Shown here one piece after another: positions 1 through 8,609 of a DNA stretch of 64,000 bases. Both the position numbers and the translations under genes were made by a program. The notes beneath the pieces were generated by a model. The model was not told where the DNA came from and did not search any database. It worked only from the letters and a program-made list of their open reading frames with translations. Position 1 is the stretch's first letter; every line of letters begins with the position of its first letter. The stretch covers positions 248,001-312,000 of the forward strand of contig NZ_QVMT01000001.1 in assembly GCF_003418935.1 (NCBI RefSeq), given 5' to 3'. The stretch comes from Emticicia sp. C21 (GTDB taxonomy: Bacteria; Bacteroidota; Bacteroidia; Cytophagales; Spirosomataceae).

Positions 1-1350
1 ATCTCTCCAAGCGACCAGTTGAATCTGGCTGCTATCGGTTCGGGAGGTAAAGGCCGCAGCGATATAACCAATGCATCTGTGAAAGGTAGAGAGCGCGTGG
101 TAGCCCTTTGCGATGTTGACTTTTCGGGTTCTGCCGCTCAGACAGTAAAGCAGTTTCCAAATGCTAAATTGTATGCTGACTACCGCGAGATGTTTGATAA
201 AGAAAAAGACATCGACGCTGTTACTATCTCTACACCCGACCACGTGCATGGTCCGGCAGCTAAATTTGCCATGGAGCGTGGCAAACACGTATATGTGCAA
301 AAACCAATGACACACAATATCCGTGAGGCACGTATGCTGACTCAGATGGCCAGAACGAACAAGATAGTGAGTCAGATGGGTAACCAGGGAGCATCAAACC
401 CATTATTGAAAACAGTACAAGGCTGGATTGATTCGGGTAAGATGGGTAAAATTGCGAAAGTACAAATCTGGACAAACCGCCCTGTGTGGCCTCAGGGTAA
501 TGCCATGCCAAAACCTGATGAAGCCTTAAAACCAAAAGATTTAGACTGGAATTTATGGCTTGGCCCTAATGAATTTAAACCTTATGTACCTGGCATGCAT
601 CCATTTGGCTGGCGTGGTTGGTGGGATTACGGCACAGGTGCTTTGGGTGATGTGGGTTGTCACCTGATAGATATTCCATTCAGAACATTGGGTCTGAAAT
701 ATCCTACTGATGCCGAATGTAGCGTGGGAACTCTCTACACTAAAAGATCACCCGAGTATAACCCTGAAGGCTGCCCAGCTTCATCAATGATTACGCTTCA
801 TTTTGATGCCACGAAGAAGAGCCAGTCACGTATTGAAATGACCTGGATGGATGGTGGTATCAGACCTTCACACCCGGATCTTATTCCGGCAAATGAAGAT
901 ATGGGCGGAACTAATGGTGCTAATGGTGTAATGATCATTGGTGAAAAGGGAATTATCACCACCAATATCAATGATAGTTCTCCAATGATGCCGAAATTGT
1001 ACCTAAGTGATGGAACCAGAGAAGTGGGTCCTGAATTACCAAAAGATATTGAACCGGAATACGGTCATCAACGCAGATGGGTTGATGCTTGTAAAGCAGG
1101 TTTCAATAGCAAAGAGCATAAAGAATTAACCTCGTCTTTTGATTATGCAGGCCCAATGACGGAAACGGTATTGATGGGTAATCTGGCTATCAGAAGTTAT
1201 CTGTTGAAGAGAGACAATGGCAAAGGTCAGTCAGAATTCTTCGCTCGCAAAAAACTTTTGTGGGACGGTGAAAACATGAGAATCACTAACCTTGAAGAAG
1301 CCAACCAGTTTGTAGGCAGAGCAACCTACCGCGAAGGCTGGACAGTATAA
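1..1350 (+). CDS. Gfo/Idh/MocA family oxidoreductase, 5' partial
   Basis: The reading frame is open from base 1, so the start lies upstream of the window. The visible N-terminal Rossmann segment LAAIGSGGKGRSD resembles the glycine-rich NAD(P)-binding loop of Gfo/Idh/MocA enzymes, followed by the family-typical STPDHVHGPAAKFAMERGKHVYVQKP, which contains the EKP-like lysine (here QKP). The C-terminal part carries WWDYGTGALGDVGCHLIDIP, typical of the secreted Bacteroidota/Planctomycetes branch, whose members usually have a twin-arginine signal; that part would lie outside the window. It presumably oxidises or rearranges a sugar or inositol derivative with NAD(P); the substrate is unknown. A hairpin terminator follows. 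The family call is secure. Confidence 0.9.
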   Translation: MSPSDQLNLAAIGSGGKGRSDITNASVKGRERVVALCDVDFSGSAAQTVKQFPNAKLYADYREMFDKEKDIDAVTISTPDHVHGPAAKFAMERGKHVYVQKPMTHNIREARMLTQMARTNKIVSQMGNQGASNPLLKTVQGWIDSGKMGKIAKVQIWTNRPVWPQGNAMPKPDEALKPKDLDWNLWLGPNEFKPYVPGMHPFGWRGWWDYGTGALGDVGCHLIDIPFRTLGLKYPTDAECSVGTLYTKRSPEYNPEGCPASSMITLHFDATKKSQSRIEMTWMDGGIRPSHPDLIPANEDMGGTNGANGVMIIGEKGIITTNINDSSPMMPKLYLSDGTREVGPELPKDIEPEYGHQRRWVDACKAGFNSKEHKELTSSFDYAGPMTETVLMGNLAIRSYLLKRDNGKGQSEFFARKKLLWDGENMRITNLEEANQFVGRATYREGWTV

Positions 1351-1372
1351 TTGATATAGATTTTGAATCATT

Positions 1373-1406
1373 AAGGGCATCAGCTAAATAGTTGATGCCC
1401 TTTTTG
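1373..1406 (+). terminator. Rho-independent terminator of the oxidoreductase gene
   Basis: A perfect 10-bp stem (AAGGGCATCA at 1373-1382 with TGATGCCCTT at 1393-1402) is followed by T residues, 23 bases after the oxidoreductase stop codon. Confidence 0.8.
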
Positions 1407-1437
1407 TTTATTACTTTTAACTTAATGAAATATAGTG

Positions 1438-3087
1438 TCATTTATCATTAACTATTTTCTCTTCATTCGGTATATCTTTTTTTGCTAAACCAGCTTTCAT
1501 TTTTGAACTTTGTATTTCTGCTTTTACATCCTGTAATTCAATAGAAGCTAAACGTCCATCTAATTTATGAAGCAAATCCTTAAAAGTTTTAGCCTCATCT
1601 TTCAGTGCCAGCAATTCTGCTTTTAATTGTTGATTTTCTGTTTGTAAATCTGTTGTTCGTTTTTCCAAAGCTTGTGAAAATATGAACAATAACCCATCCA
1701 TATTGATAGTGCTTACGGTTGTATCGGTGCCAATAGTTCCGTAAGTATCTTTGCCAAAAGCTGCAAAGATTTCTTGTGCCATCGGGCCGTAGAAACGCTC
1801 TGCTTTAATACCCTCATTCTTATAATTCCATGAACCCAAGCGCAGATTTTTTAATTTTGTCAGAAAGGATTCTCCGTCTGCCTTGACATATCTTTCTTTT
1901 CTGGTCGAATCGCTAATGCTGTTCCAGGCAGTTTGCCCATTAGAAAGATAAACACCTGTGCGATTTTTATCACCACTAGTCAATAAATAATATCCATTTT
2001 TAAAACGTGCCATAAATTGGTCGTTTACAGTATTGCTGGTAGTACCCTGATCAAGCGGATCACTATCACCAATAATAAAAGAACCCTCTTTACCTGCAGT
2101 ATTTACATGAGCTCCAAGAGCTGTCGATTTATTACCGCTGGCTACTGTCAGATATCCACTTGATAAAGAATAATTGCCACTTGCCTCTGTAAAAAAACCT
2201 GATGCGAAAGCTGAAGAGCCTTTTGCTTTTGAAGTATATCCCGTTGCAAAGGAGGCGTATCCGGATGCTAAAGTATGATAGCCTGTTGATGTACTGGCAT
2301 CTGCTGTAGCAAATGTCTCATCTCCCATAGCCGTTGACCTTTTCCCACTGGCAATTGTACTTTCTCCCATAGCTGTAGAGAAGTCGCCTTCTGCGGTAGT
2401 TTCAGAACCTAATGCTATCGACTTAATACCAAGTGTTTTGGCATAGTAGCCTATGGCTATCGAATTTTCTCCTTCAGCACTTACTGTATTACCAATGGCA
2501 GTTGTATAACTACCAATAGCTTTTGACTGAAAACCTATTGATACAGCAGCAAGATTAGTAGCTTGCGCCTGAAATCCCATAGCTGTTGAGATTTTGCCAC
2601 TGGCTCTGGTATTGAATCCTGTGGCAAAAGAAAAAATACCGATATTATTGGCAGACCAGGCAATAGTATCGTTGGCAGTACCTACCCTGAATGCTGAGCG
2701 GCTTGGTATCCACATAAGCCTGGTACCGAATTCATTGGCAGGCACAGTAGGTGGATTGCTTACATTATCGGCATAATAGCTTACTCCTACCGGATTTTTT
2801 GACCAGAAACCACCTGTATTTGTATTAGAAATCGCATTGCCAGATAAATTCCAGTAATTGGAGGTACTTCCACCTTTAGGTAATTCAGTCCAATCATCAT
2901 TTTGCCAATACCAATAGCTCTTGGTATTTTTATCAAAAACCAACATTCCATTCGCAGGATCTATAATGCTCATGCGTTGTGCGGTAGTCATTTGTGGTAG
3001 TACCAAACCGGGTAGTATTTCAGTACTTTGCGCGAAAGTTATACTGACAGAAAATAGCGTTATGAAAAGAAGAGAAAGTTTTTTCAT
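1438..3087 (-). CDS. YadA-head repeat surface protein with S74 (endosialidase chaperone) C-terminus
   Basis: The protein is about 549 residues. The ATG at 3087 begins a clear signal peptide (MKKLSLLFITLFSVSITFAQ); the reading frame extends nine codons further but those precede the signal peptide. Mature sequence starts STEILPGLVLPQM. Residues about 130-340 are degenerate 14-residue YadA/LbR-type head repeats (AIGYYAKTLG, ALGSETTAEG and similar) that fold as a trimeric left-handed beta-roll. The C-terminus has SDSTRKE...RFYGPMAQEIFAAFG, the intramolecular chaperone of endosialidase (S74), followed by a coiled coil. It is probably a secreted or surface trimeric adhesin or fibre. It is paralogous to the next gene. 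Its promoter carries two box elements shared with the SBBP genes at 57-62 kb. Confidence 0.85.
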   Translation of the reverse strand: MKKLSLLFITLFSVSITFAQSTEILPGLVLPQMTTAQRMSIIDPANGMLVFDKNTKSYWYWQNDDWTELPKGGSTSNYWNLSGNAISNTNTGGFWSKNPVGVSYYADNVSNPPTVPANEFGTRLMWIPSRSAFRVGTANDTIAWSANNIGIFSFATGFNTRASGKISTAMGFQAQATNLAAVSIGFQSKAIGSYTTAIGNTVSAEGENSIAIGYYAKTLGIKSIALGSETTAEGDFSTAMGESTIASGKRSTAMGDETFATADASTSTGYHTLASGYASFATGYTSKAKGSSAFASGFFTEASGNYSLSSGYLTVASGNKSTALGAHVNTAGKEGSFIIGDSDPLDQGTTSNTVNDQFMARFKNGYYLLTSGDKNRTGVYLSNGQTAWNSISDSTRKERYVKADGESFLTKLKNLRLGSWNYKNEGIKAERFYGPMAQEIFAAFGKDTYGTIGTDTTVSTINMDGLLFIFSQALEKRTTDLQTENQQLKAELLALKDEAKTFKDLLHKLDGRLASIELQDVKAEIQSSKMKAGLAKKDIPNEEKIVNDK

Positions 3088-3127
3088 GGACAATTGTTTT
3101 GTTTTAAGTGGCATTTTTAAACCTTAG

Positions 3128-3222
3128 CAAAACTATGTCTGGGTATAATCTAAAAAAAAAATATCCCTTTAAAGGGATGAAATCTTATAACGAATGGTGA
3201 TGTTTTTTTAACGAATGGTTAA
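3128..3222 (-). promoter_or_regulatory. Promoter of the YadA-head gene with tandem activator boxes and a palindrome
   Basis: On the minus strand a -7 element TAGTTTTG lies at 3135-3128, 41 bases before the ATG. Two direct copies of TAACGAATGGT have their CGAATGGT cores starting at 3191 and 3212, 21 bases (two helical turns) apart. The first core starts exactly 56 bases beyond the edge of the -7 element, the same offset as the CGGTTGGT cores at the three SBBP genes. Between them lies the perfect palindrome ATCCCTTTAAAGGGAT (3163-3178). No clear -33 TTG is visible, consistent with activator dependence (inference). Confidence 0.55.
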
Positions 3223-3254
3223 TAATAAACAACAGCAATAATCGAATGCGTTCT

Positions 3255-3288
3255 TAAAACAGGAGCTTAGTGGATAACTAAACTCCTG
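3255..3288 (-). terminator. Probable terminator of the second YadA-head gene
   Basis: CAGGAGCTTAGT (3260-3271) pairs with ACTAAACTCCTG (3277-3288) with a single G-U pair. Read on the minus strand the stem is followed by TTTTAAG, and it lies 22 bases beyond the stop of the upstream minus-strand gene. Confidence 0.6.
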
Positions 3289-3309
3289 TAAAACTCATTC
3301 AGTCTATTT

Positions 3310-4983
3310 TTATTTTCTTGCTTTATTATGGATTAAATTCCCGTTCACCTCATCATTCGTTTCCATTTTGCTTAAGCGTGCATCCATTTTTTCAATGATA
3401 TTTCTCAGCCTTTGGTTTTCAGTTTGTATGTCTGCCAATTGTTGTTTTCCGGTCGACACATCTGATGTATGCTGCTGAACTATCTGTTTTAACTGACTAT
3501 TCTCAGCCTGCAAATCTGCCGTGCGTTTCTCCAGAGCCTGCGAGAAAATAAACAATAGTCCATCCATATTGATAGTGCTTACAGTTGTGTCTGTACCAAT
3601 GGTCCCATATTTATCCTTACCAAAGGCCGCAAAGATTTCCTGCGCCATCGGGCCATAGAAACGCTCAGGTTTTGCAGATTTCTGACCTTTATAATTCCAT
3701 GAACCTAAGCGAAGACTTCTTAATCTGTTCAAAAAAACTTCTCCATCTGCACCAATAAATCTCTCTTTACGTGTTGAGTCACTGATTGCACTCCAGGCGG
3801 TTTGGCCATTAGCAATCATGACACCTGTACGAGGATTACCACTACCGCTGGTAAGTAAATAATACCCATTTTTGAAACGGGCTACGAATTGGTCTGTTAT
3901 ACCGCCTCCGGTTACCCCTTCGTTATCCGGATCAGAGTCGCCTATCATAAATACGCCCTTAAAACCATTGGCGTTCATCAGACTTCCCATTACTGTAGAT
4001 TTGTCACCACTTGCGATAGTCTTATATCCGGTGGCCAATGAAATGTCTCCATTTGCTAATGTTTCACTGCCTAATGCAGTAGCAGTAGGCCCCGATGCTC
4101 TGGTATTATTCCCAAAAGCAGTTGAATAATCACCAGTGGCTCTGGTGAAAAAGCCCGCGGCAATGGAAGCTGCGCCTTTGGCTGTTGTAGAAGCACCTAA
4201 AGCAACAGAAGCCAAGGCCTCGGCTTTGGCACCATTTCCTATGGCAACCGAGCCGTCGCTAGTGGCCTCTGTACTAACGCCTGCTGAAAAAGAGTTAGGC
4301 CCACTGGCAATTGTATTTTTTCCCGCAGCTAATGAACTGTTTCCTTTTGCCTGAACATTATATCCCAACGCTACAGAATAGAGACCACTGGCAATAGCAG
4401 CATATCCTGCGGCAATGTTTGCGGTATTCTTTGCCATTGAATTGATTCCCAGACTGATAGAGTATTCGCCTGAGGCGCTTACATCTCTACCCATTGCAAC
4501 AGAATAGGCTCCCTTTGCTTGTGGATTAAATCCTGTTGCAAACGAAAAAACTCCAATACTGTCTGCGTACCAATTGTTTAAGTTATCAACTGTACCAACC
4601 CTGAAAGCTGAGCGGGCAGGTAACCACATTAAGCGCGTACCTGCTTCATTTATAGGTACCGGAGATACAGGAGAATTATAAGCTACCTGAGTAGGATTTT
4701 TTGACCAGAAACCCCCTGTATTGGTATTTTGTATTTCATTACCGGTTCCGGCCAATTGCCAATAGTTAGTTGAGCCATTAGTTATCTCAGTCCATACACC
4801 ATTTTGTCTGTACCAATAGCTTTGGCTACCTGTATCAAAAACCAATGTTCCATTAGTTGGGGTTGACATAGCAGTTCGTTGAGCAGTAGTCATTTGCGGC
4901 AAGACTAATCCAGGTAATATTTCAGTGCTTTGAGCATAAGCGAGATTAGCTATACAAATCAGAAGAATAGTAAATTTTTTCAT
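3310..4983 (-). CDS. YadA-head repeat surface protein with S74 C-terminus (paralogue)
   Basis: The protein is about 557 residues and starts at the ATG at 4983, where a signal peptide begins (MKKFTILLICIANLAYAQ); three in-frame upstream codons are probably not used. Domain order matches the preceding paralogue: mature STEILPGLVLPQMTTAQR, an N-terminal module with GTLVFDTGSQSYWYRQNG, about 14 YadA/LbR head repeats (AMGRDVSASG, ALGYNVQAKG), then STRKERFIGADGE and RFYGPMAQEIFAAFG of the S74 chaperone and a longer C-terminal coiled coil. The two genes are same-direction tandem paralogues 222 bases apart with their own promoters, so independent regulation is possible. It is presumed to be a secreted surface fibre; no T9SS C-terminal signal was recognised. 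Confidence 0.85.
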   Translation of the reverse strand: MKKFTILLICIANLAYAQSTEILPGLVLPQMTTAQRTAMSTPTNGTLVFDTGSQSYWYRQNGVWTEITNGSTNYWQLAGTGNEIQNTNTGGFWSKNPTQVAYNSPVSPVPINEAGTRLMWLPARSAFRVGTVDNLNNWYADSIGVFSFATGFNPQAKGAYSVAMGRDVSASGEYSISLGINSMAKNTANIAAGYAAIASGLYSVALGYNVQAKGNSSLAAGKNTIASGPNSFSAGVSTEATSDGSVAIGNGAKAEALASVALGASTTAKGAASIAAGFFTRATGDYSTAFGNNTRASGPTATALGSETLANGDISLATGYKTIASGDKSTVMGSLMNANGFKGVFMIGDSDPDNEGVTGGGITDQFVARFKNGYYLLTSGSGNPRTGVMIANGQTAWSAISDSTRKERFIGADGEVFLNRLRSLRLGSWNYKGQKSAKPERFYGPMAQEIFAAFGKDKYGTIGTDTTVSTINMDGLLFIFSQALEKRTADLQAENSQLKQIVQQHTSDVSTGKQQLADIQTENQRLRNIIEKMDARLSKMETNDEVNGNLIHNKARK

Positions 4984-5020
4984 AGACGGCAATTTTATTT
5001 AAGATGTTTAATTCCTGATA

Positions 5021-5028
5021 CAAAACTA
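5021..5028 (-). promoter_or_regulatory. -7 element of the second YadA-head gene
   Basis: TAGTTTTG on the minus strand, 38 bases upstream of the ATG at 4983, matches TAnnTTTG. Unlike its paralogue, the position 56 bases upstream (around 5084) carries only TGAATAGC, a poor match to the CGAATGGT core. Confidence 0.5.
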
Positions 5029-5118
5029 TAGCCGCCCAAAATGATTATAAAAAATACCTGATTGAAGTGCGAAAAGAGTCCAATGAATAGCGAGAATCTC
5101 ATAACTGAGTTGTCAGAA

Positions 5119-5153
5119 TGCCGTAATTTAATTGTTTTAATTAAATTACGGCA
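5119..5153. repeat. Perfect 15-bp inverted repeat
   Basis: TGCCGTAATTTAATT (5119-5133) and its exact complement (5139-5153) flank a 5-base loop. It lies between the end of the ABC-F gene and the start of the surface-protein gene, both on the minus strand. Neither side has a T run, so it is not a standard terminator. It could be an operator, an mRNA-end-stabilising hairpin or a small repeat. Confidence 0.6.
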
Positions 5154-5235
5154 GGCATAAAACAAGTCAGGCATACTTCTACATTTCAAGAGAAGAGATA
5201 TATTCTTTTAGATTAACTATGTGCACTTCTTATCT

Positions 5236-6834
5236 CTAAATCCTTTGCACTTCTATCCTCTTTTCTAAATCAATTTCCTGAATAAAATACTGGTCATGAG
5301 AAATAACCAACAGCGTGCCGCTGAAATTTCTGATAGCTTCTGTGAGTACCTTCTGGCTATATACATCCAGATTATTGGTAGGTTCATCCAATATTAGTAC
5401 GTCAGGCGTATTATTGCTGATAGCCAGACAGCATAAGAGCAGTTTCATCTTCTCGCCCCCACTTAAGCCTGCACATTTTCTATCCCATACCTCATGTGGA
5501 AATTGATGATAATGCAACAGCATTTTCAGCTCATGCTCGGGAAGACGACGTTTATTAAATTGCTGTGTCTGCTCAAAAACTGTCTGTTGATTATTAATAA
5601 TGGAGTAGTTCTGATCGATATAGAGGTATTTAAACTCTGCCCGATAAACTTCCCCTATGGATGGTTCCAAAATTCCTGTAATTAATTTCAGAAGTGTAGT
5701 TTTTCCTGAACCATTGGCCCCTTCAATCCTGATTTTATCACCAGAACGAATCTGAAAAGATAAAGGAAAATGCCAAAGTAGAGCATCTGAATAGCCATAA
5801 TTAACCTCTTTAGCATCCACCAGAATTTTACCCTTATGTAAATCAGATTTTTTTAAGTCAATTTTTAATACTTGCTGCTCCTGTATCTGCGTCCGAATCT
5901 CGCGCAGGTTGTTACTGATTTCATTCATTTTCTCTTGCTGAATGCCCTTTGCTTTAGCAGTACTTACTTCAGCTTTGCTTTTGAGATTACCCGCTACTAT
6001 TTTGGGTAAATTCTGTTTTTGCCCATGTGATTTACCCCTTAATTCTTGTTTCTGGCGTTGTTCAATCAACTCTCTGGCCTTTTGTTGGGTCTGTTTGAGT
6101 TTTTTTTCCTTTTCACTTAATTGAACTTCGAGTGCCTCTAGTTTGGTTTCCTTTTGTGCTTTATAAAAATCATAATTGCCTCCAAAAGTCTCAACTGCAT
6201 TCTTGCTGAGTTCAAGCGTTAGGGCAATTAGATTCAGCAAGGTTCTGTCATGACTTACTAATAAAATTGTCTCTTTGCTTTTTTTGATAAACTCATACAA
6301 CAACTCACGACTTAGTATGTCCAGATGATTAGAGGGTTCATCAAGCAAGACAATACCGGGCTCTTGTATCAGTATACCGGCAAGAAAAACTTTGGTTTTC
6401 TCACCCCCACTTAGCAGGTGCATAGGCTGATGAAGCGATAAATGTTGCAAATGCCAATAGTCAAAGGCGCTTTGAGTGCGTTCTTCAATCGTCCAATCGT
6501 CATTTAATAGTGTAAAGTTGTCAGCAGAGGTATCCCCCTGCAAAATAGCTTCATAGGCATTTAGCTTGTGTTCGATGCCCAATGCTTGGGCAATGCTAAA
6601 ATCATCATACTGCCCCAAGTGTTGCGGCACATAATAGGGTTTCTCACCACATACAACTTCACCTGCTGAAGCTTGTAATTGTCCGGCTATGATTTGTAAT
6701 AAGGTTGATTTACCTATGCCGTTACTGCCTACTAATGCCGCTTTTTCGCCTTTATTAATAGCAAAACTGATATTTTGAAACAGGGTTTCCCTGTCAGAGT
6801 GTATATAGGATAATGATCTGATAATAATACTCAT
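5236..6834 (-). CDS. ABC-F family ATPase
   Basis: The protein is 532 residues with two ATP-binding cassettes and no membrane segments. Cassette 1 has Walker A GSNGIGKST (residues 36-44), signature LSGGEKTKV and Walker B IVLLDEPSNHLD. Residues about 235-330 form a long charged K/Q/E-rich linker, the P-site tRNA interaction motif that defines ABC-F. Cassette 2 has GANGSGKTT, LSGGEKMKL and VLILDEPTNNLD. ABC-F proteins bind the ribosomal E site; some rescue stalled ribosomes and others give resistance to ribosome-targeting antibiotics. Sequence alone does not separate these. The long upstream leader with a small reading frame is more typical of the drug-inducible members. The family call is firm, the role open. 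Confidence 0.9.
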   Translation of the reverse strand: MSIIIRSLSYIHSDRETLFQNISFAINKGEKAALVGSNGIGKSTLLQIIAGQLQASAGEVVCGEKPYYVPQHLGQYDDFSIAQALGIEHKLNAYEAILQGDTSADNFTLLNDDWTIEERTQSAFDYWHLQHLSLHQPMHLLSGGEKTKVFLAGILIQEPGIVLLDEPSNHLDILSRELLYEFIKKSKETILLVSHDRTLLNLIALTLELSKNAVETFGGNYDFYKAQKETKLEALEVQLSEKEKKLKQTQQKARELIEQRQKQELRGKSHGQKQNLPKIVAGNLKSKAEVSTAKAKGIQQEKMNEISNNLREIRTQIQEQQVLKIDLKKSDLHKGKILVDAKEVNYGYSDALLWHFPLSFQIRSGDKIRIEGANGSGKTTLLKLITGILEPSIGEVYRAEFKYLYIDQNYSIINNQQTVFEQTQQFNKRRLPEHELKMLLHYHQFPHEVWDRKCAGLSGGEKMKLLLCCLAISNNTPDVLILDEPTNNLDVYSQKVLTEAIRNFSGTLLVISHDQYFIQEIDLEKRIEVQRI

Positions 6835-7122
6835 AACTCAATGTATAAAAACTGTAAATCCAGTGTTAAACAGTTTGTGAAAAATAAAACAGGAAGAACC
6901 AGACAATTCACAAAGGTGTATGTCTGCTGAAAAGCCTCAAAAGGCCTATGAATGAGAAGGTATTACATGATTACTAAGTTTGACCACAACACATAGCAAA
7001 GCGTTGCTGGCGAATTGACAATGAGATTTATCAAAACATTCCGGTTTGGAATCCATGAGAGCCAGAGTGCTCTCAAACTTAGTATCTTACATTGAGTATG
7101 GTTTTATTTTGATGCAAAGGTA
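6835..7122 (-). promoter_or_regulatory. Promoter and roughly 270-nt structured leader of the ABC-F gene
   Basis: On the minus strand TACCTTTG (7122-7115) is a strong -7 element with a TTG about 20 bases upstream. Transcription from here leaves a leader of about 270 nt before the ABC-F ATG. The leader contains a 12-bp closing stem (TACTAAGTTTGA at 6972-6983 with TCAAACTTAGTA at 7073-7084) enclosing smaller hairpins: AGCAA/TTGCT, ATTCC/GGAAT and GAGAG/CTCTC. After it comes GCCT-CAAA-AGGC (6934-6945) which on the minus strand is followed by TTTTC, a weak terminator-like hairpin. Attenuation control is inferred. Confidence 0.5.
6946..7056 (-). CDS. Possible leader peptide (uORF) upstream of the ABC-F gene
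   Basis: An ATG at 7056 opens a 36-codon frame that begins MDSKPECFDK and ends at TAG (6948-6946), just before the GCCT/AGGC hairpin. It runs through the large stem-loop of the leader, so its translation would change the folding. Leader peptides of this kind control many antibiotic-inducible ABC-F and Erm genes. Coding status is uncertain because the peptide has no recognisable homologue. Confidence 0.3.
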   Translation of the reverse strand: MDSKPECFDKSHCQFASNALLCVVVKLSNHVIPSHS

Positions 7123-7155
7123 TAAAATTTGCAAAAATTTTGCAAATAGTTAGTC

Positions 7156-7475
7156 TTAAGAGCATGTTGGTGTCCACACCTTGAAGAACTTAAAAGCTTT
7201 AGTGTATTCATCTCTTGGACAAAAAACAATACAAATCTCCTGGTTATTTAAGGCTGACTCTGTAATTACTACATGCTTATACTCATTTTTTGCATTTTCC
7301 AATTCTTTGAGATTTACCTTACAAACTACTTTTTTGAAAATGCTGTTAATCCAGGTTTGCATATCAGCATCGGTCTCATATTTTTGTAACAAGCCAACGA
7401 GGCATGCGCAGTAATAACAGGTACAAAATTATCGGTTACGTCATCATTGATTAAAATATACATTTTCATACGCAT
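7156..7475 (-). pseudogene. Small PTH2-like (peptidyl-tRNA hydrolase II fold) protein, frameshifted
   Basis: Two overlapping frames together give one protein. The first (ATG at 7475, 7469 or 7463) reads MKMYILINDDVTDNF and then VPVITAHASLACYK. The second continues KYETDADMQTW and then FKKVVCKVN, ending with FFKVWTPTCS. The join falls in a run of five T residues on the plus strand (7381-7385); one extra base restores a protein of about 105 residues. As I recall, Bacteroidota carry a short protein of this pattern (D-V-x-A-H-A-S-L-A near the start, ESAL in the middle, F-K-P-R near the end) that resembles PTH2. Without the base the product stops after about 49 residues. It may be a real pseudogene or a sequencing error. 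Confidence 0.55.
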
Positions 7476-7541
7476 GCCCTTTTATGTGGCAATACAAATA
7501 TTCCATTTCAAAATGAATCTAATAATATAATACCAATCTTA

Positions 7542-7549
7542 TAATTTTG
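7542..7549 (+). promoter_or_regulatory. -7 promoter element of the DUF2306 gene
   Basis: TAATTTTG matches TAnnTTTG. It overlaps an in-frame TTG at 7547, so that codon cannot be the start; the first usable ATG is at 7622. Confidence 0.5.
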
Positions 7550-7621
7550 ATTTATTTCTTCGGCAAAATCCTTAATTTTACGCCAACCTCTTCAATCACC
7601 ACTATCTTAGCTTTTTTACTT

Positions 7622-8479
7622 ATGTCTGATGCAAGCGCAATTGATATTGCCCAACCCTCACCACTTTCGAAACCTGAAAAAATTATTGCCACAGTTTTTC
7701 GTTGGACACGGATTTTACTGATGACCACCGTATGGGTAAGTGCCGGACTTTTTGGCTTTTATATTCTGGCTTTTTATGCTTCAGCTTTGTATCAAGGCAA
7801 TTTAGGACGATGGAATGAAGTCCTACCCGGACTGTACGACAAAACCACACAAAAGGCTACAATGGGTATTGGTTTACATTTTGCTATGGGTGGCATCATT
7901 CTGATATTGGGGAGTATTCAGCTGATTGATGCAATCAGAATCAAATACCTGACTTTTCATCGTTGGGTAGGGCGAATTTATGTAGTTGCTTCTATATTAG
8001 TAGCCATTGGTGGGCTTACATTCATTGTAATCAAAGGTACTATCGGTGGCCCGGTCATGAATGTTGGCTTTGGTCTATATGGCATTTTAATGTTAGTAAC
8101 AGCCATTGAAACCTATCGACATGCTGTTGCTAAAAACACTGCAACACATAGAGCCTGGGCTTTACGTTTATATGCCTTGGCCATTGGTTCGTGGTTATAT
8201 CGTATGGACTATGGATTCTGGTTTCTTCTGGCCGATAAAGCAGGGCATAACAATACATTTACAGGCCCTTTTGATTATGTAATGGCATTTTTCTTTTATC
8301 TACCTAACCTGCTTGTAGCTGAAATATTCATCCGTTCACAGAATACCCGTAAAACCTCTTTATGGATCAATTTGATTTTTACAATAGTTTTATTAAGTAT
8401 GACTGGCTTCTTACTTTTAGGAACTTATTATTTTACTAAGTTCTATTGGGGACCGGCCATCGTGGAGTGGATATTTTAA
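7622..8479 (+). CDS. DUF2306-type integral membrane protein
   Basis: The protein is 285 residues from the ATG at 7622, chosen because the -7 promoter element lies at 7542-7549. It has about seven to eight hydrophobic helices. The family-typical HRWVGRIYV and HRAWALRLYALA segments, each with a His/Arg pair at a helix end, identify the DUF2306 family, which resembles cytochrome b561-like membrane proteins. Function is unknown; the conserved histidines could bind heme, but this is inference. It is monocistronic, with the next gene 130 bases on. Confidence 0.75.
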   Translation: MSDASAIDIAQPSPLSKPEKIIATVFRWTRILLMTTVWVSAGLFGFYILAFYASALYQGNLGRWNEVLPGLYDKTTQKATMGIGLHFAMGGIILILGSIQLIDAIRIKYLTFHRWVGRIYVVASILVAIGGLTFIVIKGTIGGPVMNVGFGLYGILMLVTAIETYRHAVAKNTATHRAWALRLYALAIGSWLYRMDYGFWFLLADKAGHNNTFTGPFDYVMAFFFYLPNLLVAEIFIRSQNTRKTSLWINLIFTIVLLSMTGFLLLGTYYFTKFYWGPAIVEWIF

Positions 8480-8609
8480 AGCGAAAGATATACGCTAAGC
8501 AACAATTCATCGTCTACGATTGTCAATCTCTTAACAAAATTATCAGTCTTTCATCAGATTAAAAAAATAAGCGTATATTCAACGTTTATTTTATCTGGCC
8601 AGACAATTT

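Noticed and set aside
2594-2776. Plus-strand frames inside the YadA-head genes (also 3872-4354)
   Set aside because: They are antisense shadows of the repeat-rich coding regions.
4995-5189. 64-residue minus-strand frame
   Set aside because: It spans the promoter of the surface-protein gene and the perfect inverted repeat; no protein features.
7181-7414. Plus-strand frame opposite the PTH2-like gene
   Set aside because: The minus-strand pair of frames matches a known protein pattern, so this is its shadow.
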